IMG/VR virus record: IMGVR_UViG_3300039106_000528 | Location: 1 to 26,250 of that record | Reading direction: 5' to 3' (one strand) | From: a virus | Length of the DNA: 26,250 nt | Part shown: positions 5,899-12,285 of the stretch, piece by piece | Position numbering within the stretch: position 1 is the first letter of the stretch | How the letters are laid out: every line of letters begins with the position of its first letter | Notes under the pieces: generated by a model | The model's input: the letters and a program-made list of their open reading frames with translations, nothing else | The model's database searches: none | What the model was told of the DNA's origin: nothing | Translations under genes and position numbers: made by a program

Positions 5899-6217
5899 TG
5901 ATATCTCCTTCGAAGTCAATTACAACCTTAGATACTCGTCCGTCCTCGTTCATCTGAACATAGACAGGATAGAAGCCGTCTCCGTATCCTGTAGAAAAAG
6001 CAACAGCGCTAAACCTTCCAACCTCTCCATAGTTTGACTCTATGGTGGTTGCGCTAACGCCTTGGTAGGAATACTCTCCCACCTTGCCTTCTAATTCCCA
6101 TTCCTCGCCCTCATTGGTTTTCCATTGGTCAAGATAGCAGGGGTCGCCTACCATTGCTTGTCCTGAGTCAACTCCGAAGTGTCCTGCTAAAACTAGGTCT
6201 GATAGTGTTGCTTGCAT
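5888..6217 (-). CDS. DUF4241-like protein
   Basis: A 109-aa protein whose segment FGVDSGQAMVGDPCYLDQW (14-32) and the later AVAFSTGYGDGFYPVYVQ resemble the DUF4241 family, which has the VDSGQ-x-x-x-DPCY motif. That family is widespread in bacteria and phages and has no agreed function. The ATG overlaps the upstream stop (TAAATG). Family assignment is by motif recall. Confidence 0.65.
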   Translation of the reverse strand: MQATLSDLVLAGHFGVDSGQAMVGDPCYLDQWKTNEGEEWELEGKVGEYSYQGVSATTIESNYGEVGRFSAVAFSTGYGDGFYPVYVQMNEDGRVSKVVIDFEGDINEG

Positions 6218-6577
6218 TTATTGCTCCTCGCATTGGTGTTGGTGTCCTATATCAATTGTCTCATCACAGGCTTCACAAGTCAAGTCAGGTTCAGATACTA
6301 AGACTTGAACATCTACCCCTTCAGAAAAGGGGACCTCAGTAATAAAATAACCAATCCTATTAACAAAAGACCAGCCACTCCATACATAAGTCCCACCGTC
6401 GTCTCCGTCCCCATAGGTCCAGATATAATTATCCTTAGCCTTCTTTATGAACTCATACTCATTGCCATAGGTCTCAAACATATACCCACCAAATGATGAA
6501 TCAGGGTTTATATTATTAGGGATTGGTTTGTAGGTATCAAACCACACATCAAAGTCTAGTTCAAGAAGGGTGCTCAC
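6218..6577 (-). CDS. 119-aa protein with C-terminal zinc knuckle (GTG start)
   Basis: The body is rich in aromatic residues and glycine (WTYGDGDDGGTYVWSGWSF). The tail has CEAC (102-105), then H112, H114 and C116, a possible zinc site. It starts with GTG, overlapping the TGA of the 59-aa gene (GTGA). No family is recognised. Confidence 0.6.
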   Translation of the reverse strand: MSTLLELDFDVWFDTYKPIPNNINPDSSFGGYMFETYGNEYEFIKKAKDNYIWTYGDGDDGGTYVWSGWSFVNRIGYFITEVPFSEGVDVQVLVSEPDLTCEACDETIDIGHQHQCEEQ

Positions 6578-6753
6578 AGTTTGCCTTCAATGTTCTTGGA
6601 GCCACACGGCTCACACTCACCCTCTGTAACTTCCTCCCATTGGTCAGTCTCTACATCCTCTAACATTCCCTCAGCCGTATAGATACCAAGTTTGTGTCCA
6701 GTCTCGGTATACCAGAATCGTTCTATCTGGCCACAGTCTAAGCATTTAGGCAT
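6574..6753 (-). CDS. 59-aa zinc-ribbon protein
   Basis: Reads MPKCLDCGQIERFWYTETGH and later CEPCGSKNIEGKL: two CxxC knuckles (C4/C7 and C49/C52), the plan of a small zinc ribbon. A GAGGAG ribosome site lies at the end of the upstream gene, which it overlaps by 8 bp. Function unknown. Confidence 0.65.
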   Translation of the reverse strand: MPKCLDCGQIERFWYTETGHKLGIYTAEGMLEDVETDQWEEVTEGECEPCGSKNIEGKL

Positions 6754-6985
6754 TTTGGGTCTCCTCTATTCGCTTGCGGTCTATAGATAAATTATATGTC
6801 ATAGCGTATAGATCTGTCAAGCAGTCCATATATCCCTCGGCATATTGCCAATCCTCAAACTCTTTGCTCTCCCATTCAAGAATAAGATTCTTAAGTTCTC
6901 CATGCATTATATCGATTAATGGGATAGAGGTGTCCTCTAATGCTTTAGTTAAATGTTCTGGTATAAAGGGATACTTCTCACTCAT
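6746..6985 (-). CDS. 79-aa helical protein
   Basis: Begins MSEKYPFIPEHLTKALEDTS, with a stretch WQYAEGYMDCLTDLYAMTYN typical of a small helical bundle. It overlaps both neighbours by 8 bp. No family is recognised. Confidence 0.6.
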   Translation of the reverse strand: MSEKYPFIPEHLTKALEDTSIPLIDIMHGELKNLILEWESKEFEDWQYAEGYMDCLTDLYAMTYNLSIDRKRIEETQNA

Positions 6986-7187
6986 TGATTGCCCACTCTC
7001 CTTGATTGCTTTGTTCCATTATATCGAGAGCCACTGACAAGAGGTGCTGAGTTGCGTGAATCTGCCCTGAGACAAATTCCCAATCTACAGATTCATCTCC
7101 AACTGTAGCCACGGTCTCATCTCTATCCTGTTCTAAACTAATTAGATGTACCTTCATATATTCTATAAAGCGTGATGATTTAGTCAT
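6978..7187 (-). CDS. 69-aa helical protein
   Basis: Begins MTKSSRFIEYMKVHLISLEQ; mid-part DWEFVSGQIHATQHLLSVAL resembles small phage proteins with a WxFxxGxxxxxxxLL helix. It resembles its downstream neighbour (xxxxYAEGYMDCLTDL) in overall plan. TAATG overlap with the 29-aa gene. Function unknown. Confidence 0.6.
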   Translation of the reverse strand: MTKSSRFIEYMKVHLISLEQDRDETVATVGDESVDWEFVSGQIHATQHLLSVALDIMEQSNQGEWAINE

Positions 7188-7276
7188 TAGTCCCCCTGAT
7201 TAACTAAATAAGCACGGACTTCTTCAAGGGTATTAATTGATTCCTCACACATTACAATAAGATCTTCTCTAGTCAT
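7187..7276 (-). CDS. 29-aa peptide, TAATG-coupled at both ends
   Basis: The peptide (MTREDLIVMCEESINTLEEV plus RAYLVNQGD) is one amphipathic acidic helix. Start and stop each overlap the neighbour by TAATG. It also carries a GGGGGAC ribosome-like site for the next gene. Confidence 0.5.
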   Translation of the reverse strand: MTREDLIVMCEESINTLEEVRAYLVNQGD

Positions 7277-7416
7277 TAGTCAAAGTACCCTTCTGCCCAT
7301 AGACCGTCAAGAAAGTCTAATGCTTTATTAATTGCGGCTACATCTTCACCACTTGCCTCAATACCACAAAGACCGCTAATGATATCTTGAAATTGTTCTT
7401 TAGTATAACCTAACAT
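7276..7416 (-). CDS. 46-aa small protein
   Basis: The frame is open from 7473, but ATG at 7416 overlaps the upstream stop (TAATG) and has a GGGGAGAG ribosome site. The product (MLGYTKEQFQDIISGLCGIE ...) is helical; its tail ALDFLDGLWAEGYFD is acidic and aromatic. No family is recognised. Confidence 0.6.
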   Translation of the reverse strand: MLGYTKEQFQDIISGLCGIEASGEDVAAINKALDFLDGLWAEGYFD

Positions 7417-7577
7417 TACTCTCCCCAGTACTTGACAATAGTGTTCATGGTAGTATGTATTTGACAGTAGCATTCTCCACCATTCATGTTGTCCATGAAA
7501 TCAAAGTGAGAGTAGTGGTCTTCATAGATAGCCTCTATGAGTTCTGATATTGTGTATGGTCTATGTCTTGTTGTCAT
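7416..7577 (-). CDS. 53-aa small protein
   Basis: The frame extends upstream to 7619, but ATG at 7577 is supported twice: it overlaps the stop of the 141-aa gene (ATGA), and a PafBC-like promoter places TACAAT six bases before it. The product begins MTTRHRPYTISELIEAIYED. It could thus be translated both by coupling and from a leaderless damage-inducible mRNA. Function unknown. Confidence 0.65.
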   Translation of the reverse strand: MTTRHRPYTISELIEAIYEDHYSHFDFMDNMNGGECYCQIHTTMNTIVKYWGE

Positions 7578-7999
7578 ACTTCTATTGTATCTTTGACCAC
7601 TGACATTTTGCTCTGCCATAGGGAACAGTTATTATCTAGTCTGTCTCCAAAGACACGGACATAGTCTGAGATATCCTCTGTTTGATCTGTTAGACATTCT
7701 TTGACTGTATCTACTGAAATAAAGACTCTTCCATTCCATAGACCCATAGCACCGATGTTTGTTGGTACTTCTAGACAACCAAATGTGTCTTGCTCCCAGC
7801 CAACACCCTCTGAACAAACCAAGGCATACTTATTGTCGCCGTATACATTTTTTTCTTCAAGGGTAATGAACAATAAATTATCTACAGTACATTCACTAAA
7901 GTCGCTACTATACTGTAGATTATAGATTCCATTAGCGATTACTGCTAACTTCTTGCCGTCAACTATCTGACCGATATATCCTTTGGATCTTTCTCTCAT
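7574..7999 (-). CDS. 141-aa hypothetical protein, first gene of early operon
   Basis: A mixed alpha/beta protein (MRERSKGYIGQIVDGKKLAV ... SLWQSKMSVVKDTIEV). An AAAGGAAAC ribosome site precedes the ATG, and a promoter lies at 8032-8060. It leads some twelve overlapping genes down to 4941. Its last codons also encode a PafBC-like promoter element. No family is recognised. Confidence 0.65.
   Translation of the reverse strand: MRERSKGYIGQIVDGKKLAVIANGIYNLQYSSDFSECTVDNLLFITLEEKNVYGDNKYALVCSEGVGWEQDTFGCLEVPTNIGAMGLWNGRVFISVDTVKECLTDQTEDISDYVRVFGDRLDNNCSLWQSKMSVVKDTIEV
7584..7606 (-). promoter_or_regulatory. PafBC-like promoter inside 141-aa gene
   Basis: ATGTCAGTG, 8 bp, TACAAT on the minus strand. 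Matches the RecA-NDp motif TTGTCRGTG-N8-TANNNT at every position but the first. The -10 is six bases before the ATG at 7577. Confidence 0.55.
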
Positions 8000-8031
8000 T
8001 GGTGTTTCCTTTGGTTAGTAGGTATATATTA

Positions 8032-8060
8032 ATTGTACCCGAACTGGGAAAAAATAGCAA
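8032..8060 (-). promoter_or_regulatory. Promoter of the long early operon
   Basis: TTGCTA (8055-8060), 17 bp, TACAAT (8032-8037). Just upstream are two copies of CTAMCGTAATARGGTTT (from 8061 and from 8094, 33 bp apart), a likely operator; related CGTAAT elements occur in the 3.7-4.3 kb repeat tract. Confidence 0.6.
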
Positions 8061-8141
8061 CTACCGTAATAGGGTTTTGGGAAAAATCTCACACTAACGT
8101 AATAAGGTTTGTAACAAAATGTTATGAACCCGGCCCACTTG

Positions 8142-8215
8142 CGAAGCGTACGGGACTTGAACCCGTGATCTCTACCGTGACAGGGTAGCGCATTAACCAA
8201 CTATGCTAACGCTCC
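8142..8215 (-). tRNA. tRNA-Asp (anticodon GTC)
   Basis: A complete 74-nt cloverleaf. The acceptor stem is GGAGCGT/ACGCTTC (one G-U pair). The D-arm is GCAT/ATGC with an AGTTGGTTA loop. The anticodon stem CTACC/GGTAG holds the loop CTGTCAC, giving anticodon GTC. The T-stem is ACGGG/CCCGT with loop TTCAAGT. Discriminator G; the CCA end is not encoded (the DNA reads GCAAG). Asp codons are frequent in the acidic small proteins around it. The GC-rich GGGCCGGGTTC follows its 3' end. Confidence 0.95.
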
Positions 8216-8224
8216 AATTATGGA

Positions 8225-8245
8225 GAGCAGTTTTACATCATGCTC
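8225..8245 (-). terminator. Conserved 3' stem-loop, copy 1
   Basis: GAGCA, 11-nt loop, TGCTC, 12 nt after the DUF932 stop. The same stem-loop with flanking CC...AAAACT in the RNA recurs at 9520-9542, 10072-10094 and 13195-13217, always downstream of a gene. Confidence 0.5.
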
Positions 8246-8256
8246 AGGATTTTTTA

Positions 8257-9279
8257 TTATGTTAGTTGCATAACACCTTGTACAACTTTTAGCAAACGAT
8301 TTTTTTCTGCGTTAATTGCAGGATCAAATCCAGATGCTGATGCAAGGATTGACTCGTTAGAGCCACCTCTTGCGGTACGGTACCAATCAAGGCGCTCAGT
8401 TAGTGCATTGAACGCACCCCAAGCATTACCAGCAATCATTCCGTTATATTCACCAGTGTAAATATCGTTAATCATATCTACCTTGTTTTCCCATTTCTTG
8501 CTTGAACCCTTAGCATCTTTTTCTGGCTTAGGATATGCAGCGAGAATGATTTTGTTGAAGTCAATAGCGGAGACCTCTTTCTCAATCATAGCCTTAGCCA
8601 TAAGATCGAATTCGTCCATGTATGCATTAGCAAGACCAAGAGTCTCACGAGCAATTTGTACTTTACCATTAGCGGTCTGGGTATGGCGTATCTTGAAAGA
8701 TTGCTTGATGCCCTTTTTATTCTTACGACCTACGCCACCAAGCGCAAGGTTAAGAGTATTAGCGCACACAACACGAACAGGTGTAATTGATGCTTGAATA
8801 GCAATCGAGCCGTCGTGTGATGTGTTGATGAGCAAATAAGTTTTAACCTTATCGCTTACACCATTAGGGTCTAGAATTGTCTCACGCTCAAGAGCAAGAG
8901 CGCCGAATACTACACGCCCACCCTTGATCGAGCCAGCGGTCTCCCAACGACCACCACCGTCTAGAATGTTATCACCAAATGAAAATAAATCTTCATTTTG
9001 CAATACATGGTAACGCTCACCAACTACGCCAAGAACATCTGTCTGGGTGTTGTCGGTAGGATTGGTACGCACGACATATTGGTATTCCTTGTCGCTTGTT
9101 AAGTGTGTAGGGATTGGCATATCCTCAAGACGAACATTCCAACCATTTAGATTTGCTGCTGATAGCATTTCTGTAGTTGTTTTTTCCTCAGTGAATACGG
9201 TACCCAATCCATGCCAAGCAGGTTCACGAAATGACGCAAAAGATGCAACGCCGTTTTGATTTTCTAGGTCATGTGCCAT
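8257..9279 (-). CDS. DUF932 / phage-plasmid-like protein (TIGR03299 type)
   Basis: A 340-aa protein of the DUF932 type: the N-terminus (PAWHGLGTVF, 20-29), the GVVGERYHVLQNED segment, and PVRVVCANTLNLAL are hallmarks. The family is common on phages and plasmids; a role in DNA metabolism or anti-defence has been proposed but not shown. The frame is open to 9342, but that extension runs across a PafBC-like promoter at 9314-9336, so ATG at 9279, with an AAAGAGAAAAAC leader, is the start. It forms its own unit, ending at a conserved stem-loop. Confidence 0.85.
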   Translation of the reverse strand: MAHDLENQNGVASFASFREPAWHGLGTVFTEEKTTTEMLSAANLNGWNVRLEDMPIPTHLTSDKEYQYVVRTNPTDNTQTDVLGVVGERYHVLQNEDLFSFGDNILDGGGRWETAGSIKGGRVVFGALALERETILDPNGVSDKVKTYLLINTSHDGSIAIQASITPVRVVCANTLNLALGGVGRKNKKGIKQSFKIRHTQTANGKVQIARETLGLANAYMDEFDLMAKAMIEKEVSAIDFNKIILAAYPKPEKDAKGSSKKWENKVDMINDIYTGEYNGMIAGNAWGAFNALTERLDWYRTARGGSNESILASASGFDPAINAEKNRLLKVVQGVMQLT

Positions 9280-9313
9280 GAGTTTTTCTCTTTTCTGTTT
9301 GTTTGTTAATACA

Positions 9314-9336
9314 ATCATAACACGACCCACCGACAT
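9314..9336 (-). promoter_or_regulatory. PafBC-like promoter of DUF932 gene
   Basis: ATGTCGGTG, 8 bp, TATGAT. A near-complete RecA-NDp motif; transcription would begin near 9307, 28 bases before the ATG. Confidence 0.65.
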
Positions 9337-9400
9337 ATGCAAGCCAGTCTAATTAGATATGGGGCAAATCGGACATTTCTTAAAGTGTCCTTAATCACAT

Positions 9401-9416
9401 TGTGATCTTGATCACG
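9401..9416. promoter_or_regulatory. Crp-like site 1
   Basis: TGTGATCTTGATCACG: TGTGA-N6-TCACG. Centre about 100 bp upstream of the predicted DUF932 transcript start. Confidence 0.55.
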
Positions 9417-9519
9417 GCGGGCCGGGGCAAAAATATGATCAGTTTTAGTTCATGATCAGGAACTTTCACTACCATGTATATGGAATAGTATCCATGTGTA
9501 TGGTTCTTGTGAAACTTAT

Positions 9520-9542
9520 TGAGCAGTTTTGCGACTTACTCA
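9520..9542 (-). terminator. Conserved 3' stem-loop, copy 2 (degenerate)
   Basis: TGAGCA...TACTCA; only TGAG/CTCA pair fully. It follows the coiled-coil gene by about 44 nt. Confidence 0.35.
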
Positions 9543-9585
9543 GGTCGTTAGGGTTCAGGACTTTAAGTTGCCCCCCTAAGTTTAT

Positions 9586-10011
9586 TTACAGATAACGAGC
9601 AACCGCATTGTATGTGGAAGTATTTACAACTTCCTCATCCGTCATCTTTAGAATACGGATAGCGTTTGTGATTTCCTCTTTCTGCTCACGATATTCGTGC
9701 TGACGCAGAAGTTCGTGTTCACGCTCAGGCTCTGTTGGCAGTTCTTTTTCATTGGCTACAATAATATCATAGTCAATGTTTAGTCTGTTATTGTATGAGC
9801 GATAGTTTGTACGGAAGTTTTCAGCCTTCTTGATGTTTGCAATAGCAAACGCCTGAAGTTCCTTGCGCCATTTTTCCATAGCCTTTTCATACTTTGCTTC
9901 GTTGGCTTCTTGTGTTGCGTAGTTTGCTTCTAGTTTAGCGAGTGATGACTCTAACCCTGCGATTACTCGCTGAGTAGGGATTTTTACTGATATTGCTTTG
10001 CCTCTTGACAT
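9586..10011 (-). CDS. 141-aa coiled-coil protein
   Basis: Begins MSRGKAISVKIPTQRVIAGL, then a long Ala/Glu/Lys-rich helix (30-75) and a second charged helix (95-120), so a helical hairpin or coiled coil is likely. An AAAGGAAACC ribosome site and a PafBC-like promoter at 10044-10066 precede it. I do not recognise the family; proteins of this type and size are common hypothetical genes in actinophages. Confidence 0.7.
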   Translation of the reverse strand: MSRGKAISVKIPTQRVIAGLESSLAKLEANYATQEANEAKYEKAMEKWRKELQAFAIANIKKAENFRTNYRSYNNRLNIDYDIIVANEKELPTEPEREHELLRQHEYREQKEEITNAIRILKMTDEEVVNTSTYNAVARYL

Positions 10012-10043
10012 AGGTTTCCTTTTCTTTGGTGGGTTATGTTTCT

Positions 10044-10066
10044 ATTATAGCGGGTGGGTCTGACAT
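10044..10066 (-). promoter_or_regulatory. PafBC-like promoter of coiled-coil gene
   Basis: ATGTCAGAC, 8 bp, TATAAT. Has the TGTCA core and exact spacing; GAC replaces GTG. Confidence 0.6.
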
Positions 10067-10071
10067 TGTGG

Positions 10072-10094
10072 TGAGCAGTTTAGTATCTTGCTCA
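10072..10094 (-). terminator. Conserved 3' stem-loop, copy 3
   Basis: TGAGCA, 11-nt loop, TGCTCA. Lies between the 53-aa SH3-like gene and the promoter of the next gene. Confidence 0.5.
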
Positions 10095-10148
10095 GGATAG
10101 TTCCTGCCACTTATTTAGAGTCGCTGTACATTGGCGACTATGAAAGGC

Positions 10149-10310
10149 TTACGCCTTCCAAGTAGTCCAGCGTGTTGCACCTGCAACATCTAACTTCACA
10201 CGAACTGTGCCGTTAGCGTTTGGCTTGATTTCTGTAATTGTGCCAGTTACCTTTGACTTCTGTGAAGTGTAAGTGTCGCCGACCTTGTATAGTGCTTGTG
10301 CTACTGTCAT
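10149..10310 (-). CDS. 53-aa SH3-like beta-barrel protein
   Basis: The frame opens at 10394, but ATG at 10310 has an AAAAGGAAAC ribosome site and matches the start of its paralogue. The product reads MTVAQALYKVGDTYTSQKSK and VTGTITEIKPNANGTVRVKL, a small all-beta barrel of the kind that binds nucleic acid or protein. It is a clear paralogue of the gene at 10404-10574. Function unknown. Confidence 0.65.
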   Translation of the reverse strand: MTVAQALYKVGDTYTSQKSKVTGTITEIKPNANGTVRVKLDVAGATRWTTWKA

Positions 10311-10403
10311 TTTGTTTCCTTTTCTGTTGTTGGTTATATTTCTAGTATATCTGAAAAATCTCAGAAATACAAATCCATTGGGGAATAATCTCATATTTTG
10401 AGA

Positions 10404-10574
10404 TTACTTAGAAGTCTTTACCATAGCAAAGCGGTGTGCGCCGTTTGCCAAGCGTAATGAAACTCTAGTTAGTTTAGCATTTATTGGGCTGAAGTCTGTA
10501 ATGCGACCAGTAACGCCTGTTTTGCTTGTTGTGAATAGATCACCGATTTGGTAAGTGTATCCGCTTAGTGTCAT
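10404..10574 (-). CDS. 56-aa SH3-like paralogue
   Basis: Reads MTLSGYTYQIGDLFTTSKTG then VTGRITDFSPINAKLTRVSL, matching the neighbour at 10149-10310 in length, GD-x-xTTSKTGVTG-x-ITD core and basic tail. The two probably arose by tandem duplication. ATG at 10574 has an AAAGGCAAAC leader. The promoter at 10615-10644 and a Crp-like site serve both genes. Confidence 0.65.
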   Translation of the reverse strand: MTLSGYTYQIGDLFTTSKTGVTGRITDFSPINAKLTRVSLRLANGAHRFAMVKTSK

Positions 10575-10614
10575 TTGTTTGCCTTTCTTTTGTGGTGGTT
10601 TTTCTTATATTCTA

Positions 10615-10644
10615 ATTCTAGCAAAAAAATATCAAAAATGCCAA
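10615..10644 (-). promoter_or_regulatory. Promoter for SH3-like gene pair
   Basis: TTGGCA (10639-10644), 18 bp, TAGAAT (10615-10620). It lacks the TGTC core seen in the PafBC-like promoters but keeps a Crp-like site upstream. Confidence 0.55.
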
Positions 10645-10663
10645 TTCTAGGGAGGTTTTGGGG

Positions 10664-10679
10664 TGTGTCTTTAATCACA
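10664..10679. promoter_or_regulatory. Crp-like site 2
   Basis: TGTGTCTTTAATCACA; centre about 63 bp upstream of the predicted start, close to the class I Crp position. Confidence 0.6.
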
Positions 10680-10755
10680 TCTTAAAGGCGTGTCGTAACT
10701 TGACAAATGTACTTTTTTGCGCCGGGCTTCCTTGATCACTGATAGATAAACAGAA

Positions 10756-10780
10756 TCAGTAACCAAAGAAGGACCCACCC
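10756..10780 (-). terminator. Possible terminator after GP88 gene
   Basis: On the minus strand ACTGAT, an 11-nt loop, ATCAGT, about 25 nt after the GP88 stop. The stem is short and no U-run follows. Confidence 0.3.
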
Positions 10781-10798
10781 CCACGTATTCATTAAATA

Positions 10799-11530
10799 TT
10801 ATTTCTTAGTTGCAGAGAATACAATATCTGCCTTATTAAATACACACAGTGAACATGATACGCATGCAGATCCTGCATTGCTAATTAATGGAATTGACTT
10901 TAAATTCTCAGGGCACTTTGCACCTGGTTTTGAAGTTAACTCTTTCATGTCTGCTTGACCTATTGCGAAATTTTTTGCAAGGTATGCAAGTTTAACCCCA
11001 TGATCAGTCTTAAGACCAATACCAATAGCCTTATTCTCGCTATCAGTTGAATAGTATAAGGATAGATTAGGAATATCTTTTAGAATGAGGGCCGCAGAGT
11101 TTACTCGTGTGTATACCCAGAATTGAATATCGGGGTTGTGCTCAATAACAAATTTCCATGCATTGGTATAAACATCGTTAAAGAAATCTCCGTCCCAGTG
11201 AATACGGAATAGTTTTGGAGCCTTTTTCTTTTCGCAGTCTTCAATAAACTCATCGATCATTTCAGTGAGCAACATAACCATGGTTAGACCGTCTGCATTA
11301 CGAAGTAGTTCCCAATTGTGGAGCAGATTAACTTTTACGGAAGGGAAGATCTTTTCCAATTTGCCTGCATAGCAAACACTCTCGCAGACAGACGTAGCGC
11401 CAGGACATGAATAAGCCTTACCTGCAGGAAGTCCGAATGTATTGGCAATTGCTGCCTGCTTTCCGTTTTTAGTAACAAGGTTAGCAACCTTTCTATCTTT
11501 TGATCTAAGTAATTTAGTAGTCAAGGCCAA
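10799..11530 (-). CDS. GP88-family protein with Cys clusters
   Basis: A 243-aa protein of the gene product 88 type known from actinophages. The N-terminal block NTFGLPAGKAYSCPGATSVCESVCYAG has C42, C49 and C53. The C-terminus has C206 and CVSCSLC (C223, C226, C229). Such clusters could bind an iron-sulfur centre or zinc. The core (FRIHWDGDFFNDVYTNAWKF, VYTRVNS) looks like an enzyme; the reaction is unknown to me. The start is TTG at 11530 or TTG at 11524, inside the upstream gene; no ATG fits the conserved N-terminus. It is the third gene of a unit with the two small genes upstream. Confidence 0.8.
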   Translation of the reverse strand: MALTTKLLRSKDRKVANLVTKNGKQAAIANTFGLPAGKAYSCPGATSVCESVCYAGKLEKIFPSVKVNLLHNWELLRNADGLTMVMLLTEMIDEFIEDCEKKKAPKLFRIHWDGDFFNDVYTNAWKFVIEHNPDIQFWVYTRVNSAALILKDIPNLSLYYSTDSENKAIGIGLKTDHGVKLAYLAKNFAIGQADMKELTSKPGAKCPENLKSIPLISNAGSACVSCSLCVFNKADIVFSATKK

Positions 11531-11693
11531 GGCTCATTTCTAGAGCAATGTCCTCATTAGTAACGGAGTCCGCTAATTCGCCAAGCCAGCAATGCTCACA
11601 CATAGGCATAAATTCATCACACTGGTTTTCTTTACATTCTGGACAGATATTAGCATAGTAGTCGTCATAGAATTCATCTGCGATATTTCCCAT
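11514..11693 (-). CDS. 59-aa CxxC zinc-finger-like protein
   Basis: Contains CPECKENQC (16-24) and CEHC (31-34), a four-Cys/His zinc site in an acidic context. A perfect AAAGGAG ribosome site in the end of the upstream gene serves ATG at 11693. It overlaps GP88 by 17 bp. Confidence 0.65.
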   Translation of the reverse strand: MGNIADEFYDDYYANICPECKENQCDEFMPMCEHCWLGELADSVTNEDIALEMSLGLDY

Positions 11694-11697
11694 AGGG

Positions 11698-11844
11698 TCA
11701 TTCTCCTTTTTGTTGATATTTTAATTGTAGCATTTGGGTCTGACATTTTTTGCGGTTGTAGACTTTCCTAGAAGGCACAGCAGAGGCAGCATTGCTACGG
11801 CGTAGGTCCATAAGCCTGCGTAATTCCTCTGGTGTTTTCTTCAT
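11698..11844 (-). CDS. 48-aa basic actinophage peptide, leaderless
   Basis: Begins MKKTPEELRRLMDLRRSNAA and continues with a basic, proline-containing tail. Peptides with a KKTPEELRRLMELRRSNAA-like start are a recurring hypothetical gene in actinophages. A leaderless promoter (TTGATA, 17 bp, TAGGAT, six bases, ATG) drives it. The codons for its C-terminus (CQTQMLQL) also contain a PafBC-like promoter for the two genes downstream. Confidence 0.7.
   Translation of the reverse strand: MKKTPEELRRLMDLRRSNAASAVPSRKVYNRKKCQTQMLQLKYQQKGE
11724..11746 (-). promoter_or_regulatory. PafBC-like promoter inside 48-aa gene
   Basis: ATGTCAGAC, 8 bp, TACAAT. It would drive the CxxC gene and GP88 with an AAAGGAG leader of about 20 bases. 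Confidence 0.55.
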
Positions 11845-11850
11845 ATATTA

Positions 11851-11879
11851 ATCCTAGCATACAGGGGAAAAAATATCAA
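11851..11879 (-). promoter_or_regulatory. Leaderless promoter of 48-aa gene
   Basis: TTGATA (11874-11879), 17 bp, TAGGAT (11851-11856) with TGC before it; six bases to the ATG. Confidence 0.7.
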
Positions 11880-11888
11880 CTTCTTAAA

Positions 11889-11904
11889 TGTGATATGCGC
11901 CACA
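11889..11904. promoter_or_regulatory. Crp-like site 3
   Basis: TGTGATATGCGCCACA; centre about 52 bp upstream of the ATG of the leaderless gene. One mismatch in the right arm. Confidence 0.5.
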
Positions 11905-11920
11905 GGCGGGCCGGGCCTAG

Positions 11921-12160
11921 CTAATCCTCATCTATAAAGACATAGAGTTTAAACATATCCTCAAAGGTGCAAACGGTTTCATATGTTTCACCAAAATCAT
12001 TGCGATGTGTAACTATATAGTTATCACCTGTTGCATCATCTATAACGGACAACACTTCAACAATGTCATCATCAACATTAATTAGATCGCCAACCATAAG
12101 TTGAGCGGGAGTCAGTAAGTCAGCGTATACGAATTGCATAGTTTCCATTGTAGCAGTCAT
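11921..12160 (-). CDS. 79-aa conserved-type phage protein
   Basis: The core LMVGDLINVDDDIVEVLSVI and GDNYIVTHRNDFGET reads as a small beta-barrel; very similar short proteins occur as hypothetical genes in actinophages. It ends its operon: a GC-rich GGCCCGGCCCGCC island follows 5 bases after the stop. ATG overlaps the upstream stop (ATGA). Confidence 0.7.
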   Translation of the reverse strand: MTATMETMQFVYADLLTPAQLMVGDLINVDDDIVEVLSVIDDATGDNYIVTHRNDFGETYETVCTFEDMFKLYVFIDED

Positions 12161-12285
12161 TTTACTTCCTCTACTATTACATCATCATAGCCAAATTCAA
12201 TCAACTCTTGCGCCCAATACTCTGCATCTTGCCTGGTAAGATAGTTAGAGTTCATCTCGCTACCGCCACACCATAGGGTATACAT
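12157..12285 (-). CDS. 42-aa conserved-type phage peptide
   Basis: Reads MYTLWCGGSEMNSNYLTRQD then AEYWAQELIEFGYDDVIVEE. The pattern W-x-GG-x-E-x-x-x-x-YLT-x-x-x-A followed by GYDDVxxE is one I associate with actinophage hypothetical proteins. TAATG overlap upstream, ATGA overlap downstream. Confidence 0.65.
   Translation of the reverse strand: MYTLWCGGSEMNSNYLTRQDAEYWAQELIEFGYDDVIVEEVK

Larger units (their letters stand above)
9280..9585. other. Non-coding control region between coiled-coil gene and DUF932 gene
   Basis: No gene is seen. Reading the minus strand from 9585, the region holds a degenerate TGAGCA-type stem-loop (9520-9542), a GC-rich GGCCCGCC island (9416-9426), a Crp-like site (9401-9416), a 20-bp palindrome with arms GGACA/TGTCC (9371-9390) and the PafBC-like promoter (9314-9336). 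Confidence 0.55.

Noticed and set aside
8015-8200. Open frame of 61 codons on the minus strand across the tRNA
   Set aside because: It runs through the tRNA-Asp gene and the operon promoter, has no ribosome site, and its composition is unlike that of real genes here.
10341-10380. Possible twelfth PafBC-like promoter before the 53-aa SH3-like gene
   Set aside because: A TATACT box is present, but the upstream element reads TTTCTGAGA with 9-bp spacing and lacks the TGTC core.
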